Assembly: GCA_902622245.1 (NCBI GenBank)
Contig: CACNPC010000001.1
Location: 269,425-333,424, forward strand
Origin: an uncultured Pelagibacteraceae bacterium
GTDB lineage: Bacteria > Pseudomonadota > Alphaproteobacteria > Pelagibacterales > Pelagibacteraceae
Direction of reading: 5' to 3'
DNA: 64,000 nt
Shown: one piece after another, positions 33,823-42,208 of the stretch
Numbering within the stretch: position 1 is the stretch's first letter
How the letters are laid out: each line of letters starts with the position of its first letter
Position numbers and translations under genes: made by a program
Notes under the pieces: model-generated
Databases searched by the model: none
Told to the model about the DNA's origin: nothing
The model's input: only the letters and a program-made list of their open reading frames with translations

Positions 33823-34767
33823 ATGAAAATTAAAAAAATAATTTATAAAAAAGCATTTGATACAATTATTAAAATAAGAATATTAGAGGAAAATATTTCT
33901 AAGGAATTCAAAAAAAATAAAATTTTGTCTTTCTTGCATTTATCTATTGGACAAGAGGCGTGCGCAGCAGGAGTTGCTCTAGCGTTAAAAAAAGAAGATA
34001 TTTTTTTTGGAAATCATAGGTCACATGGTCATTACCTAGCAAAAGGTGGGGATATAAAAAAAATGATATTTGAAATATTTGGAGATGAAAGAGGTTGTTG
34101 TCGAGGAATAGGTGGATCAATGCACATGTTAGATAAGAAAGTAAACTTTTTAGGCTCAGTCCCTATTTTGGGTTCTGCAATATCTATTTCTAGTGGAATT
34201 GCTCTAGCAGAAAAAATAAAAAAAAAATCAAATTTAACTGTGGTCTTTATAGGAGATGGAGCGGCTGAGGAAGGATCATTTTATGAAACAATAAATATGG
34301 CTGGTCTTTATAAGATTCCATTGCTAATAGTGATAGAAGATAACAAGTATGCAGTAGAAAGTGATTTTGTTAAAAGAAAAGTTAAAGGTTATAATTTAAA
34401 TAACATAACTTCTGGATTTAATGCACTATATAAAAGAATCAGCGGACAAGATTTTAAAAAAGTTTTTAAAGAAACCAAAATTCTAAGGGAAAAAATAATA
34501 AAAAATCAATGTGTTGGTGTTCTTCATTTAGATTGTTTAAGATTTTCAAAGCATAGTGGTGCTGAAGTAAGCGAAAAAGAACAAAAATCAAAATATAGAA
34601 AAAATGAATACTATGAAATAATCAAAAATGATCCAATAGATATAATTAAAAAGGATCTTAAAGAAAATGGTTATAAAAAAAAAGAAATATTGAATTTAGA
34701 AAAAATTTTTGTATCTAAGTATAATTCAATTTTTAGCAAAGTATTTAAACAAATTAAAATAAGATGA
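33823..34767 (+). CDS. Thiamine-diphosphate dehydrogenase E1 alpha-like subunit
   Basis: This 314-residue protein resembles the alpha chain of pyruvate or branched-chain 2-oxoacid dehydrogenase E1. It has LHLSIGQEACAAGVALAL, NHRSHGHYLAKGGD, CRGIGGSMHMLD and the cofactor motif GDGAAEEG at 144-151 with Asn174 thirty residues on. The phosphate-side loop is changed (FSKHSGAEV in place of the usual RxxGHSxSD). It overlaps the beta-subunit gene by 4 bases. No E2 or E3 gene accompanies it, so a classic dehydrogenase complex is unlikely and a role in sugar carbon-chain chemistry is the better guess. Confidence 0.82.
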   Translation: MKIKKIIYKKAFDTIIKIRILEENISKEFKKNKILSFLHLSIGQEACAAGVALALKKEDIFFGNHRSHGHYLAKGGDIKKMIFEIFGDERGCCRGIGGSMHMLDKKVNFLGSVPILGSAISISSGIALAEKIKKKSNLTVVFIGDGAAEEGSFYETINMAGLYKIPLLIVIEDNKYAVESDFVKRKVKGYNLNNITSGFNALYKRISGQDFKKVFKETKILREKIIKNQCVGVLHLDCLRFSKHSGAEVSEKEQKSKYRKNEYYEIIKNDPIDIIKKDLKENGYKKKEILNLEKIFVSKYNSIFSKVFKQIKIR

Positions 34768-35777
34768 AATTTAATGAGGCAATCAAAGAGGCAACGATAA
34801 AGGCTTTAAAGCAAAATAAAAAAAATTTACTATTTGGACTTGAAGTTACTAACCAGGGTGCAGGATTTATTGAAAAATTTCCAAATCAGGTTTTTGAAAC
34901 TCCAGTTTCTGAATTATCAAGCACAGGTTTGGTTGTAGGTTTGGCATCAAGAGGTTTTAAACCAACAATTGTTTATGGTAGAATTGAATTTGCTTTACTA
35001 GCTATGGACCAAATTTTAACACAAGCAGGCAGATGGGAATATATGTTTGGAGGTAATTATCCTTGTCCAGCAAAGTTCAGGATTCAGATAGGTAGACAAT
35101 GGGGAAATGGCCCTCAACATACAGCAAATTATCACTCAATCTTTTTTCAAGCTTTAGAATTTGATATTTTTATACCCTCAACTCCCAAGGAAGCTTATTA
35201 TCAAATTCTTTATATGTCTCATTCGAGTATTCCATCTATATTTTTAGAACATAGATACTTAAATTTAATAAATCAAAATTTTAAAACCTCAAAAAAAAAA
35301 ATAAATATAAAAAATTCTAAAATTTATGGAAAAAAAAAGGATGATATTTTAATCATTACTTACGCTGATACTTTACCAATTACTCTTAAAGCCAAAGAAA
35401 TTTTAGAAATAAATAATATATTTCCAACTATAATGAATTTATCTTTTTTTCCCAGGAGAAATAGAATTTCAAAAAAGGATATAATTTTTATAAATAATTT
35501 TAGTAACATACTTTTTATAGATAGTGCCCCTTTCGACTTTGGAATATTAAGTGGTGTAAATTCAATTCTATCAATGAAATTAAAAAATAAAAATTTTTAT
35601 AAATTATCCTCTAAGAATATGCCAGCTCCATCTTCTCCAAAATTTATGGGTAATTATTATATAAATAAAAATAATATTATAAATTATGTTACGAATATTT
35701 TAAAAAAAAAAAGAATTAAGCTAAAAAAACTTAGTTTTGAAGAAGAAATACTCTGGCCAAATTTTACTCTAAAATGA
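34764..35777 (+). CDS. Thiamine-diphosphate dehydrogenase E1 beta-like subunit
   Basis: This 337-residue partner of the E1-alpha-like protein has the transketolase pyrimidine-domain motifs VFETPVSELSSTGLVVGLAS (with the catalytic-type Glu), AMDQILTQAGRWEYMFGG and RIQIGRQWGNGPQHTANYH. The C-terminal domain has LIITYADTLPITLKAKEIL and ends in SSPKFMGNYYI. It binds the aminopyrimidine ring of thiamine diphosphate. The pair is embedded in glycan genes rather than central metabolism, and 8 bases follow before the next glycosyltransferase. Confidence 0.82.
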   Translation: MKFNEAIKEATIKALKQNKKNLLFGLEVTNQGAGFIEKFPNQVFETPVSELSSTGLVVGLASRGFKPTIVYGRIEFALLAMDQILTQAGRWEYMFGGNYPCPAKFRIQIGRQWGNGPQHTANYHSIFFQALEFDIFIPSTPKEAYYQILYMSHSSIPSIFLEHRYLNLINQNFKTSKKKINIKNSKIYGKKKDDILIITYADTLPITLKAKEILEINNIFPTIMNLSFFPRRNRISKKDIIFINNFSNILFIDSAPFDFGILSGVNSILSMKLKNKNFYKLSSKNMPAPSSPKFMGNYYINKNNIINYVTNILKKKRIKLKKLSFEEEILWPNFTLK

Positions 35778-35785
35778 TACTCTAA

Positions 35786-36517
35786 ATGAGAAATAGTAAG
35801 ATTTCTGTTGTTATTCCTTTTTACAATGAGGAAGACGAATTGGATAAGTTACTTTTTAATATAAGAAAATTTGAAAATAAATCAAATCAGGTCAGCGAGT
35901 ACTTATTTATTGATGATTGTTCAAAAGACAATTCACTAAAAATATTAAAAAATTTTAAAAAAAAACAAAAAATACTACTAAGTAAGAAAATTATAATTAT
36001 TAAAAATAAAGTTAATCTTGGTTGGGCCAAAACGCTTAAAAAAGGATATAAAAAATCGAAATCTGAGTTAACTTTATTTATTCCAGGTGATGGAGAGGCA
36101 GATTTAAATCAATTTTTAAGAAAATTTGATCCAGAATTTGATGTTATTATTTTTCAAAGAAAAGATATGAGTTCAAGACCACTTTTAAGGAAAATAATTT
36201 CAAAACTATACAAATACTTAATATGTAAAATTTTTTTTATTAAAGTGTTGGATTTGAATGGATTGATTATGATTAAAACAAAAAAAATAAATAAATTAAA
36301 ACTTTTTTCTAATTCTTTTTTTATAAGTGCTGAGATAATATTGAAAAGTCATCTTTTAAAATTAAATATTGATCGGGATAAAAATTTTAAACTTTTAATA
36401 AAAAATAAATATAAATCATCATCATTAAATTTAAAGCAATTATTTTTAACTCTGTTTGATTTTATCAAAATGATTTTGTTCTGTTTGAATATTTTTTTTA
36501 AAACATTCATAAAATAA
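35786..36517 (+). CDS. GT2 family glycosyltransferase
   Basis: This 243-residue enzyme has VVIPFYNEEDELDKLL, IDDCSKDNSL, NKVNLGWAKTLKKGYKKSK and FIPGDGEADLNQF, the nucleotide-sugar and metal sites of GT2. The last 30 residues are hydrophobic (FIKMILFCLNIFFKTFI) and may anchor it. The gene ends 72 bases inside the opposite-strand gene that follows, the largest convergent coding overlap in the window. Confidence 0.82.
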   Translation: MRNSKISVVIPFYNEEDELDKLLFNIRKFENKSNQVSEYLFIDDCSKDNSLKILKNFKKKQKILLSKKIIIIKNKVNLGWAKTLKKGYKKSKSELTLFIPGDGEADLNQFLRKFDPEFDVIIFQRKDMSSRPLLRKIISKLYKYLICKIFFIKVLDLNGLIMIKTKKINKLKLFSNSFFISAEIILKSHLLKLNIDRDKNFKLLIKNKYKSSSLNLKQLFLTLFDFIKMILFCLNIFFKTFIK

Positions 36518-37717
36518 ATATAATATACATATACTATAAATTGGAACTAAATGTCTTGTGTACACAAATCCAATCATGAATGGAAACAAATAAGAGATAC
36601 AAAATGTTAATAAAAAAATTTCTTTTTTTTCAATTTTTCTTGAAATAAATTTTTTTAAAATTATAAATATAGTATAATATAAAATTGGTAAATTTATAAA
36701 ATTTGAAAGACGAAACTTCCCAACTTTTTCTGATTTTAGATCTAAAGCATCATTTTTTAAATTAAAAAATATTACATAAATTTTTTTTAGAAGACCTTTT
36801 GTGAATTCTATTTTATTGTTTTTTATATAATCTATATTGTAATTTTTAAAATAATCATCTATTTCAAATTCATTTGTTAAATTTTCATAATTTTTTTTAT
36901 GCTTACCTAATATATAAGGATATGTTAAATCAGGATTATATTCTGGGTAATAATCATTAAATTTTTCATTATTTGCGCTTGAAAGTGTAATTCCGCCAAT
37001 TGAAACTAATGACACAGGCGATATAATTTTATCTGTTTTTATATAGCCATAAGATGCCCAAGTTAAGTAACATAAGATGATAGAAATAATTGGTAATTTT
37101 TTTTTTTCTACAAATAAAAAATAAAAACTAATTGAATAAATAAAAAAACAAAGTGATCCCTTTGTAAAAAATAAAGCAACTAATATTAAGCAAATGGTCT
37201 GTATTCTAAATTTTACATTTGATTGAAAAACTATGAATAAGCAAATAATAAGGTAATTTATATATCCCTCTTCTGGTACTATCATTAACGATATTTGTAA
37301 ATTGTAAGGAATAATGAATAAAAAAGTTATTAAAAATAAGATTTGAAGGTTATTTTTTAAAGAAATTTTGGCCAAGGATAAAATAATCAGAAAGAAAAAT
37401 AGATTTTTGATTATTAGCAAAATTAAATATTTTTCAGTAATATACATTATATTGAAATACAAAAAGTAAGGAATTAAGGGCAATCTACCAAGATAAAATT
37501 TTGCATCAAAATCAAAAAAATTTGAAAAATATCCCCTTTGCTCCAATAAGTTATTAACAATACCTGCATAAGCATGAGTGAGCTGATTTATTATTAAAAT
37601 ACCATCCGTATCAATAAAATTAGGATATTTAATTATAAATAATGAATAAAATAATACATTAATTAAAATATAAGAAAAAATTAATATAGAAAAAAAAAAA
37701 TAATTATTATTTATCAA
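36446..37717 (-). CDS. Multi-pass membrane protein, GT-C glycosyltransferase-like
   Basis: This 423-residue protein has about ten membrane helices. A first extramembrane loop reads YPNFIDTDGILIINQLTHAY, and later LGRLPLIPYFLYF. Acidic residues in the first loop after helix one are usual for GT-C (GT39/GT83-like) enzymes, which take sugars from polyprenyl phosphate donors. Sequence similarity is not strong enough to name a family. It is the last gene of the long minus-strand series and overlaps the preceding small membrane gene by 4 bases. Confidence 0.6.
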   Translation of the reverse strand: MINNNYFFFSILIFSYILINVLFYSLFIIKYPNFIDTDGILIINQLTHAYAGIVNNLLEQRGYFSNFFDFDAKFYLGRLPLIPYFLYFNIMYITEKYLILLIIKNLFFFLIILSLAKISLKNNLQILFLITFLFIIPYNLQISLMIVPEEGYINYLIICLFIVFQSNVKFRIQTICLILVALFFTKGSLCFFIYSISFYFLFVEKKKLPIISIILCYLTWASYGYIKTDKIISPVSLVSIGGITLSSANNEKFNDYYPEYNPDLTYPYILGKHKKNYENLTNEFEIDDYFKNYNIDYIKNNKIEFTKGLLKKIYVIFFNLKNDALDLKSEKVGKFRLSNFINLPILYYTIFIILKKFISRKIEKKEIFLLTFCISYLFPFMIGFVYTRHLVPIYSICILYLFYECFKKNIQTEQNHFDKIKQS

Positions 37718-38205
37718 ATTAAAAAATATTTAATTAATTTATATATAAATAATATAAATTTACCTTTTAAATTCATATTACCTAAACTTTTTTTTGTTTC
37801 TGTTATTGTTTTAGAATCTATTAATCGATTTAATCTTTTGTAATAAATAATTTTATCATTATAAGCGTTTATCAAATTACTATAACTAATCTTATTATTA
37901 TTATTATAAATAATATTAAGTATTTTAAATCTTATTGAACTTTTGGGTGTATAAATAATCACAGAAAATATATAAAAAATATTTATTATACAAATCAAAC
38001 TTATAATAGTTAAAAAGATATCATTTGAATAAATAATACTTAATATAATAAAAGTTATTAAAGATATAAAAATTGATAAATTTATACTTTCAAGAAATTT
38101 TATTTTAAAAAGAGAACACATTGAAAAATATAAAATTAAAAAAATAATCGAGGGTATAATTATTACTATAATTAAATTAAAATACAGACTATCCATTATT
38201 TTCAC
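37714..38205 (-). CDS. Small four-helix membrane protein with C-terminal soluble domain (copy 2)
   Basis: This 163-residue protein has three or four membrane helices in its first 90 residues. A basic soluble part of about 70 residues follows (RFKILNIIYN, ISYSNLINAYN, YYKRLNRLID), which reads like a small winged-helix domain. The upstream gene encodes a protein of the same size and plan, so the two may be diverged duplicates. Function is unknown. It overlaps the neighbour on each side by 4 and 17 bases. Confidence 0.6.
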   Translation of the reverse strand: MKIMDSLYFNLIIVIIIPSIIFLILYFSMCSLFKIKFLESINLSIFISLITFIILSIIYSNDIFLTIISLICIINIFYIFSVIIYTPKSSIRFKILNIIYNNNNKISYSNLINAYNDKIIYYKRLNRLIDSKTITETKKSLGNMNLKGKFILFIYKLIKYFLI

Positions 38206-38674
38206 CTGAATTTTGAATTTTTTCTATAAATAAAATAATATTTAATAATATTATACTCTTTTGTCTAAGTTGTACTTTATGGTTTTTTTTAAGTAAATAT
38301 TTTTTTTTTCGAAGATCCTGAAATCTAGACTTAAAAAATAATTCTTTTTTAAAACTTTTTAATAAATTTTTTTTTTGGCAATTTTTTTTTTTAGAGATTA
38401 ATTCTAAAATTTTTAAACTAGGACTTCCTTCAAATCCCATTATCATTGTAAATGTGTAAACTCCAAAGAAACTAAAATATATTATTAAATAAAATATTAT
38501 TTCAAAAATATTGTTTAAATTAATATTTATAAAAATTATATAAAATAAAAATATTAAGATAAATATAAAAAGTTCAATTATTAATTTTTTTTTTTTGTAT
38601 ATTTTTAGAATTACTAAATTTAGTAAACATGATAAAATTACCGCGATAATTAAAAAAAAAATATTATTATACAT
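38189..38674 (-). CDS. Small four-helix membrane protein with C-terminal soluble domain (copy 1)
   Basis: This 161-residue protein has membrane helices over the first 90 residues. A basic soluble end follows with SPSLKILELISKKK and KSRFQDLRKKKYLLKKN. The line-up with the next gene is: helix bundle, then Ser-x-x-(Leu/Arg)-Lys-Ile-Leu, then Arg-(Phe/Leu)-x-x-Leu, then a final hydrophobic helix. It lies 4 bases after the FlaA1/WbpM-type dehydratase. I do not recognise a named family. Membrane regulation of a glycosyltransferase is only a guess. Confidence 0.6.
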   Translation of the reverse strand: MYNNIFFLIIAVILSCLLNLVILKIYKKKKLIIELFIFILIFLFYIIFININLNNIFEIIFYLIIYFSFFGVYTFTMIMGFEGSPSLKILELISKKKNCQKKNLLKSFKKELFFKSRFQDLRKKKYLLKKNHKVQLRQKSIILLNIILFIEKIQNSGENNG

Positions 38675-38678
38675 TTTG

Positions 38679-40520
38679 TTATTTAATAATAAGAGTTTTT
38701 TTTATCATATCCTCATTAAAATTTTTTGAGCTTATAGCTAATTGTATTTTTTCAAATTTATTATTTATGTTTATTTTTTTCATTTTTTCATCACAAATCA
38801 TAATTTTTGAATTGGATGTAGAACTTAGATTTTTTCCCAATGTTATTTCCTCAGAAATTTTTTCACCCTTTTTTAAGCCTATAACCTTTATTCTTACATC
38901 ACCCCTGGGATAATTTTTATCGATAAATGTGTTGCCACTTAATTTTATTATTCTTTTTGCAATATCATAGATTTTTAGCTGTTTTCCCATGTCTAATGCA
39001 AAAATTTTGGTTCCTTTTTTATTTAGATAACTTGAGTTTATAACCAGTTGTACTGCTTCGGAGATAGACATGAAATACCTCTTAACTTTTTTATGAGTTA
39101 CAGTTAATGGAAGGTCTTTATTAATTTGATCTAGGAAAATAGGAATTACAGAACCACTAGATCCAATAACATTCCCAAATCTAACTATAGTAAAATTAAC
39201 ACTAATATTTTTATTAGTTTTTTCTATATTTCTAATAAGAAATTCACCAAACCTTTTGGTATGACCTAAAAGACTTTTTGGATTTACTGCTTTGTCAGAA
39301 CTTATAAATGTGAAATTTTTAATTTTTTTTTTTAATGCAAGATCTATAATGTTTTTTGTGCCAATAATATTATTTTTTACCATAGCATAAGGATTATTTT
39401 CGCCAAAGTTAACATGTTTGTAGGCTGCTGTATGATAAATTTCATCAAGACTCTTATTTTTGAAAAAAAATTTTAAAAATTTTTCATCACAACAATCACC
39501 AAGAATAGGTTTAACTTTTTTTTTGTTTTTTTTAAATAATTGTTCAATTTTGTTTAAAATATTAAATAAATTTATTTCAGAAGTTTCTAATATATATAAT
39601 TTTTTTGGAGAATGTTTTAATATTTCAATACAAAGTTCTCCACCAATTGAACCTCCTCCACCAGTGACAAGTATATTTTTATTGTAAATTTTTTTTTTTA
39701 AAATTTTGCTATCTACTACTATTTTTGGTCTATTAACAATATCATAAAAATCAATTTTATTTTCTAATCCCTTTTTTATAAAGTTTTTTAAATAATTTTT
39801 TGTATCCGCGATTTTTCTAATTCTTATATTATATTCATTTAATGAGTTGAACAATTCTGATAATTTTTTTTTTGAATAATTTTTTGGTCCGATTATTATT
39901 TCATTAATTTTTTTTTCATTTATTAATTTATTAAGTTCATCTTTTCTATATATTTTTATTCCGTTAACTTCCCTTTTTTTAAAATTTTTTAGATTATCAA
40001 TAAATCCTATCACTGTTCCATAATTTGGTGTTTGTCGAAGACTATTTAAAAGTGAGACTGTATTTTCGTTTATTCCATAAATGATAATATTATTTTGATA
40101 ACTAATATTACCTTTACCAGAATTTATAAGATAATTTAAAATAATCCTATGTATAATAATAAGAATTCCAATAAAAATTGGTGCAATAAATGACACTGAT
40201 CTTGGAAAATATATATATTTATAAATAAGCAAATTAATCACAATTAAAATTACTTGGAAAATGAAAATTGCTTTTACAATTTTAAAAATTGAAAAGTTAT
40301 CAAAATATCTAATTAAAATTTGGTAAATATTAAAAATAGAAAAAACAATTAATAATACCAAAGAATACAATACATATATTGCAATATCTATTTTCCAGAA
40401 AGGGTAAAGCTCTTCTAATCTTAGCGAAAATGCTGCTGATAAAGATACGATAATTATTACTAGATCGCTTAAAAGTAAAATTATTTTTTTATTTAAATTA
40501 GATATTTTAACTTTTAACAT
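38679..40520 (-). CDS. Membrane-bound nucleotide-sugar 4,6-dehydratase (WbpM/CapD/FlaA1 family)
   Basis: This 613-residue protein has four membrane helices (about 12-135), a first Rossmann-like domain (about 145-265) and a catalytic SDR domain. The latter starts LVTGGGGSIGGELCIEIL, with YHTAAYKHV and SSDKAVNPKSLLGHTKRFGE. As in this family the usual catalytic Tyr is replaced; here Leu occupies the spot where Met is common. It probably makes a UDP-4-keto-6-deoxy-HexNAc for the first sugar of the glycan. Two sugar phosphotransferases follow within 2 kb of the same strand, which fits. Confidence 0.88.
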   Translation of the reverse strand: MLKVKISNLNKKIILLLSDLVIIIVSLSAAFSLRLEELYPFWKIDIAIYVLYSLVLLIVFSIFNIYQILIRYFDNFSIFKIVKAIFIFQVILIVINLLIYKYIYFPRSVSFIAPIFIGILIIIHRIILNYLINSGKGNISYQNNIIIYGINENTVSLLNSLRQTPNYGTVIGFIDNLKNFKKREVNGIKIYRKDELNKLINEKKINEIIIGPKNYSKKKLSELFNSLNEYNIRIRKIADTKNYLKNFIKKGLENKIDFYDIVNRPKIVVDSKILKKKIYNKNILVTGGGGSIGGELCIEILKHSPKKLYILETSEINLFNILNKIEQLFKKNKKKVKPILGDCCDEKFLKFFFKNKSLDEIYHTAAYKHVNFGENNPYAMVKNNIIGTKNIIDLALKKKIKNFTFISSDKAVNPKSLLGHTKRFGEFLIRNIEKTNKNISVNFTIVRFGNVIGSSGSVIPIFLDQINKDLPLTVTHKKVKRYFMSISEAVQLVINSSYLNKKGTKIFALDMGKQLKIYDIAKRIIKLSGNTFIDKNYPRGDVRIKVIGLKKGEKISEEITLGKNLSSTSNSKIMICDEKMKKININNKFEKIQLAISSKNFNEDMIKKTLIIK

Positions 40521-40529
40521 TTGTAGATA

Positions 40530-41651
40530 TTATGATTTATATAAGATTTTTATAATTGACCTAACAGTTTTATCAATACTGTATTGTTTAATTTTATATT
40601 TAACATTTCGTCTTAATTTTGTTTGTAATTTTCTATTTTTTACAAGTAATGAAATAATTTTTATTAAGTGATTAGGGGTTCTAAAAATATATCCATTTTT
40701 GTTATGTTTAATTAAATCGTGAGCAGCTCCAGAGTTAAGAGATGTTATAACTGGCAAGCCTGAAGCCATTGCTTCATTAATTACTAAACCCCAGGTTTCA
40801 TAGTGTGAAGTCATGACAAAATAATCATTTCTGGAATAAATCTTTTTTAGTTCAATTTGATTTTTAAATCCTAACATCCTTACATTTTTTAATTTCTTTT
40901 CTTCTATATATTTATAACAATATTTTTCTAATGGTCCGGATCCAACAATATTAAAAATTATATTTTTTTTTTTCTTAAATTTTTCAGCAAGCTCTAAAAA
41001 AAGTATAGGATTTTTCCTTTCTATTAATTTACCAACAAAAAGAAATCTAACTTTTTTATTTTTTTTTTTATTTTTTTTTTTTCCTGAAAAAAAATTATTA
41101 TCTACAAAATATGGTGCACTGTATAATTTAAAATTTTGAATTTTAAATCTTTTATAAAATTTAAAATTTAACTTTCCTATAAATAAAAAAAAATCTATCT
41201 TTGAGAACAAATATTTTAAAAAAAAAAACTTAATAAAATTTTTTAAAAAAGAATTTGTAGAAAATAAGTTTGTTTCTACCCTAAGTATACTTTTAATATT
41301 TAACTTTCTTGCTAAATATAATGCTTTTAAATAAAGAATATTTGACCATCCAAAAATTAATATTGCATTATAATTTTTTTTTTTTAAATAGCTTTCAAGA
41401 TTATTAAATGAAACACTCCAACTATCTACGTCTTCGTAATTTTTATTTGAAAAATAATAATTATAATTATCTAGTAAATTAATATTCCAGTTAAATTTTT
41501 TGTTAAAACCTTTATCTTTTATTTTGGAATCTAGTCCATGCTTTGATGAAAAAAAAACGTCTACTTCAATATTTTTTTTTGATAATTCTCTAAATAGAGG
41601 TACTTGATATTGAATAGGATGAGTTGAAACAATTGCAATTTTTTTTTTCAA
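40530..41651 (-). CDS. Glycosyltransferase family 4
   Basis: This 373-residue GT-B enzyme has IVSTHPIQYQVPLFREL at the N-terminus, FLFVGKLIERKNPILFL as the C-domain donor loop, and SHYETWGLVINEAMASGLPVI with the two Glu spaced as in GT4. It adds a sugar to the growing lipid-linked chain. It overlaps the sugar-phosphate transferase gene by 4 bases, pointing to an early step. Confidence 0.87.
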   Translation of the reverse strand: MKKKIAIVSTHPIQYQVPLFRELSKKNIEVDVFFSSKHGLDSKIKDKGFNKKFNWNINLLDNYNYYFSNKNYEDVDSWSVSFNNLESYLKKKNYNAILIFGWSNILYLKALYLARKLNIKSILRVETNLFSTNSFLKNFIKFFFLKYLFSKIDFFLFIGKLNFKFYKRFKIQNFKLYSAPYFVDNNFFSGKKKNKKKNKKVRFLFVGKLIERKNPILFLELAEKFKKKKNIIFNIVGSGPLEKYCYKYIEEKKLKNVRMLGFKNQIELKKIYSRNDYFVMTSHYETWGLVINEAMASGLPVITSLNSGAAHDLIKHNKNGYIFRTPNHLIKIISLLVKNRKLQTKLRRNVKYKIKQYSIDKTVRSIIKILYKS

Positions 41652-42208
41652 TGCCTTATATCCTGTCCTTTTAAAACAACAAATAATGTTTTTGCTAATA
41701 TTTTAAGATCAAATAAAAACGAGATCTTGTTCTTATATTTTAAATCATAATAAATTTTTTTTTCTAGATCAATTTTATCTCTTCCATTTATTTGTGCTAA
41801 GCCTGTTATTCCAGGTTTTAGAGTATTAATTTTTAAATCTTCTCTTTTTCTTATTAAATCATATTGATTAATTAAAGCAGGTCTAGGACCAACTATTGAC
41901 ATATCTCCAATAATTACATTTAATATTTGTGGTAATTCATCAATACTAAATTTTCTTAATACTCTGCCAACTCTAGTTATAAATTTATTTGCGTCATGTA
42001 AATCATTTGTATTCACTTGAGGTGTATTTACTAGCATCGTCCTGAATTTTATCATATTGAATAATTTTTTATTTTGCCCAACTCTTTTTGAAATATAAAA
42101 AATTGGCCCTTTGCTCTCAAGTTTAATGATGAAGCCAATTATTAAAAACGGAATAAATAATATTAATAGTAATATAAGAGATATTGATAAATCAGTGATT
42201 TTTTTCAA
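41648..42208 (-). CDS. Undecaprenyl-phosphate sugar phosphotransferase (PglC type)
   Basis: This 186-residue monotopic phosphoglycosyl transferase has one N-terminal re-entrant hydrophobic helix (about 6-29). Further motifs are YISKRVGQNKKLF, MIKFRTM, the catalytic pair Asp90-Glu91 in FSIDELPQ and SIVGPRPA. It moves a sugar-1-phosphate onto undecaprenyl phosphate, starting glycan assembly. It is the minimal form without the long WbaP N-terminus. It overlaps the WecA-like gene by 17 bases. Confidence 0.92.
   Translation of the reverse strand: MKKITDLSISLILLLILFIPFLIIGFIIKLESKGPIFYISKRVGQNKKLFNMIKFRTMLVNTPQVNTNDLHDANKFITRVGRVLRKFSIDELPQILNVIIGDMSIVGPRPALINQYDLIRKREDLKINTLKPGITGLAQINGRDKIDLEKKIYYDLKYKNKISFLFDLKILAKTLFVVLKGQDIRH

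Noticed and set aside
41055..41090. Long A/T runs in island genes as phase-variation switches
   Set aside because: Runs of 8-11 A or T are frequent throughout this AT-rich sequence, and none is linked to a broken frame.
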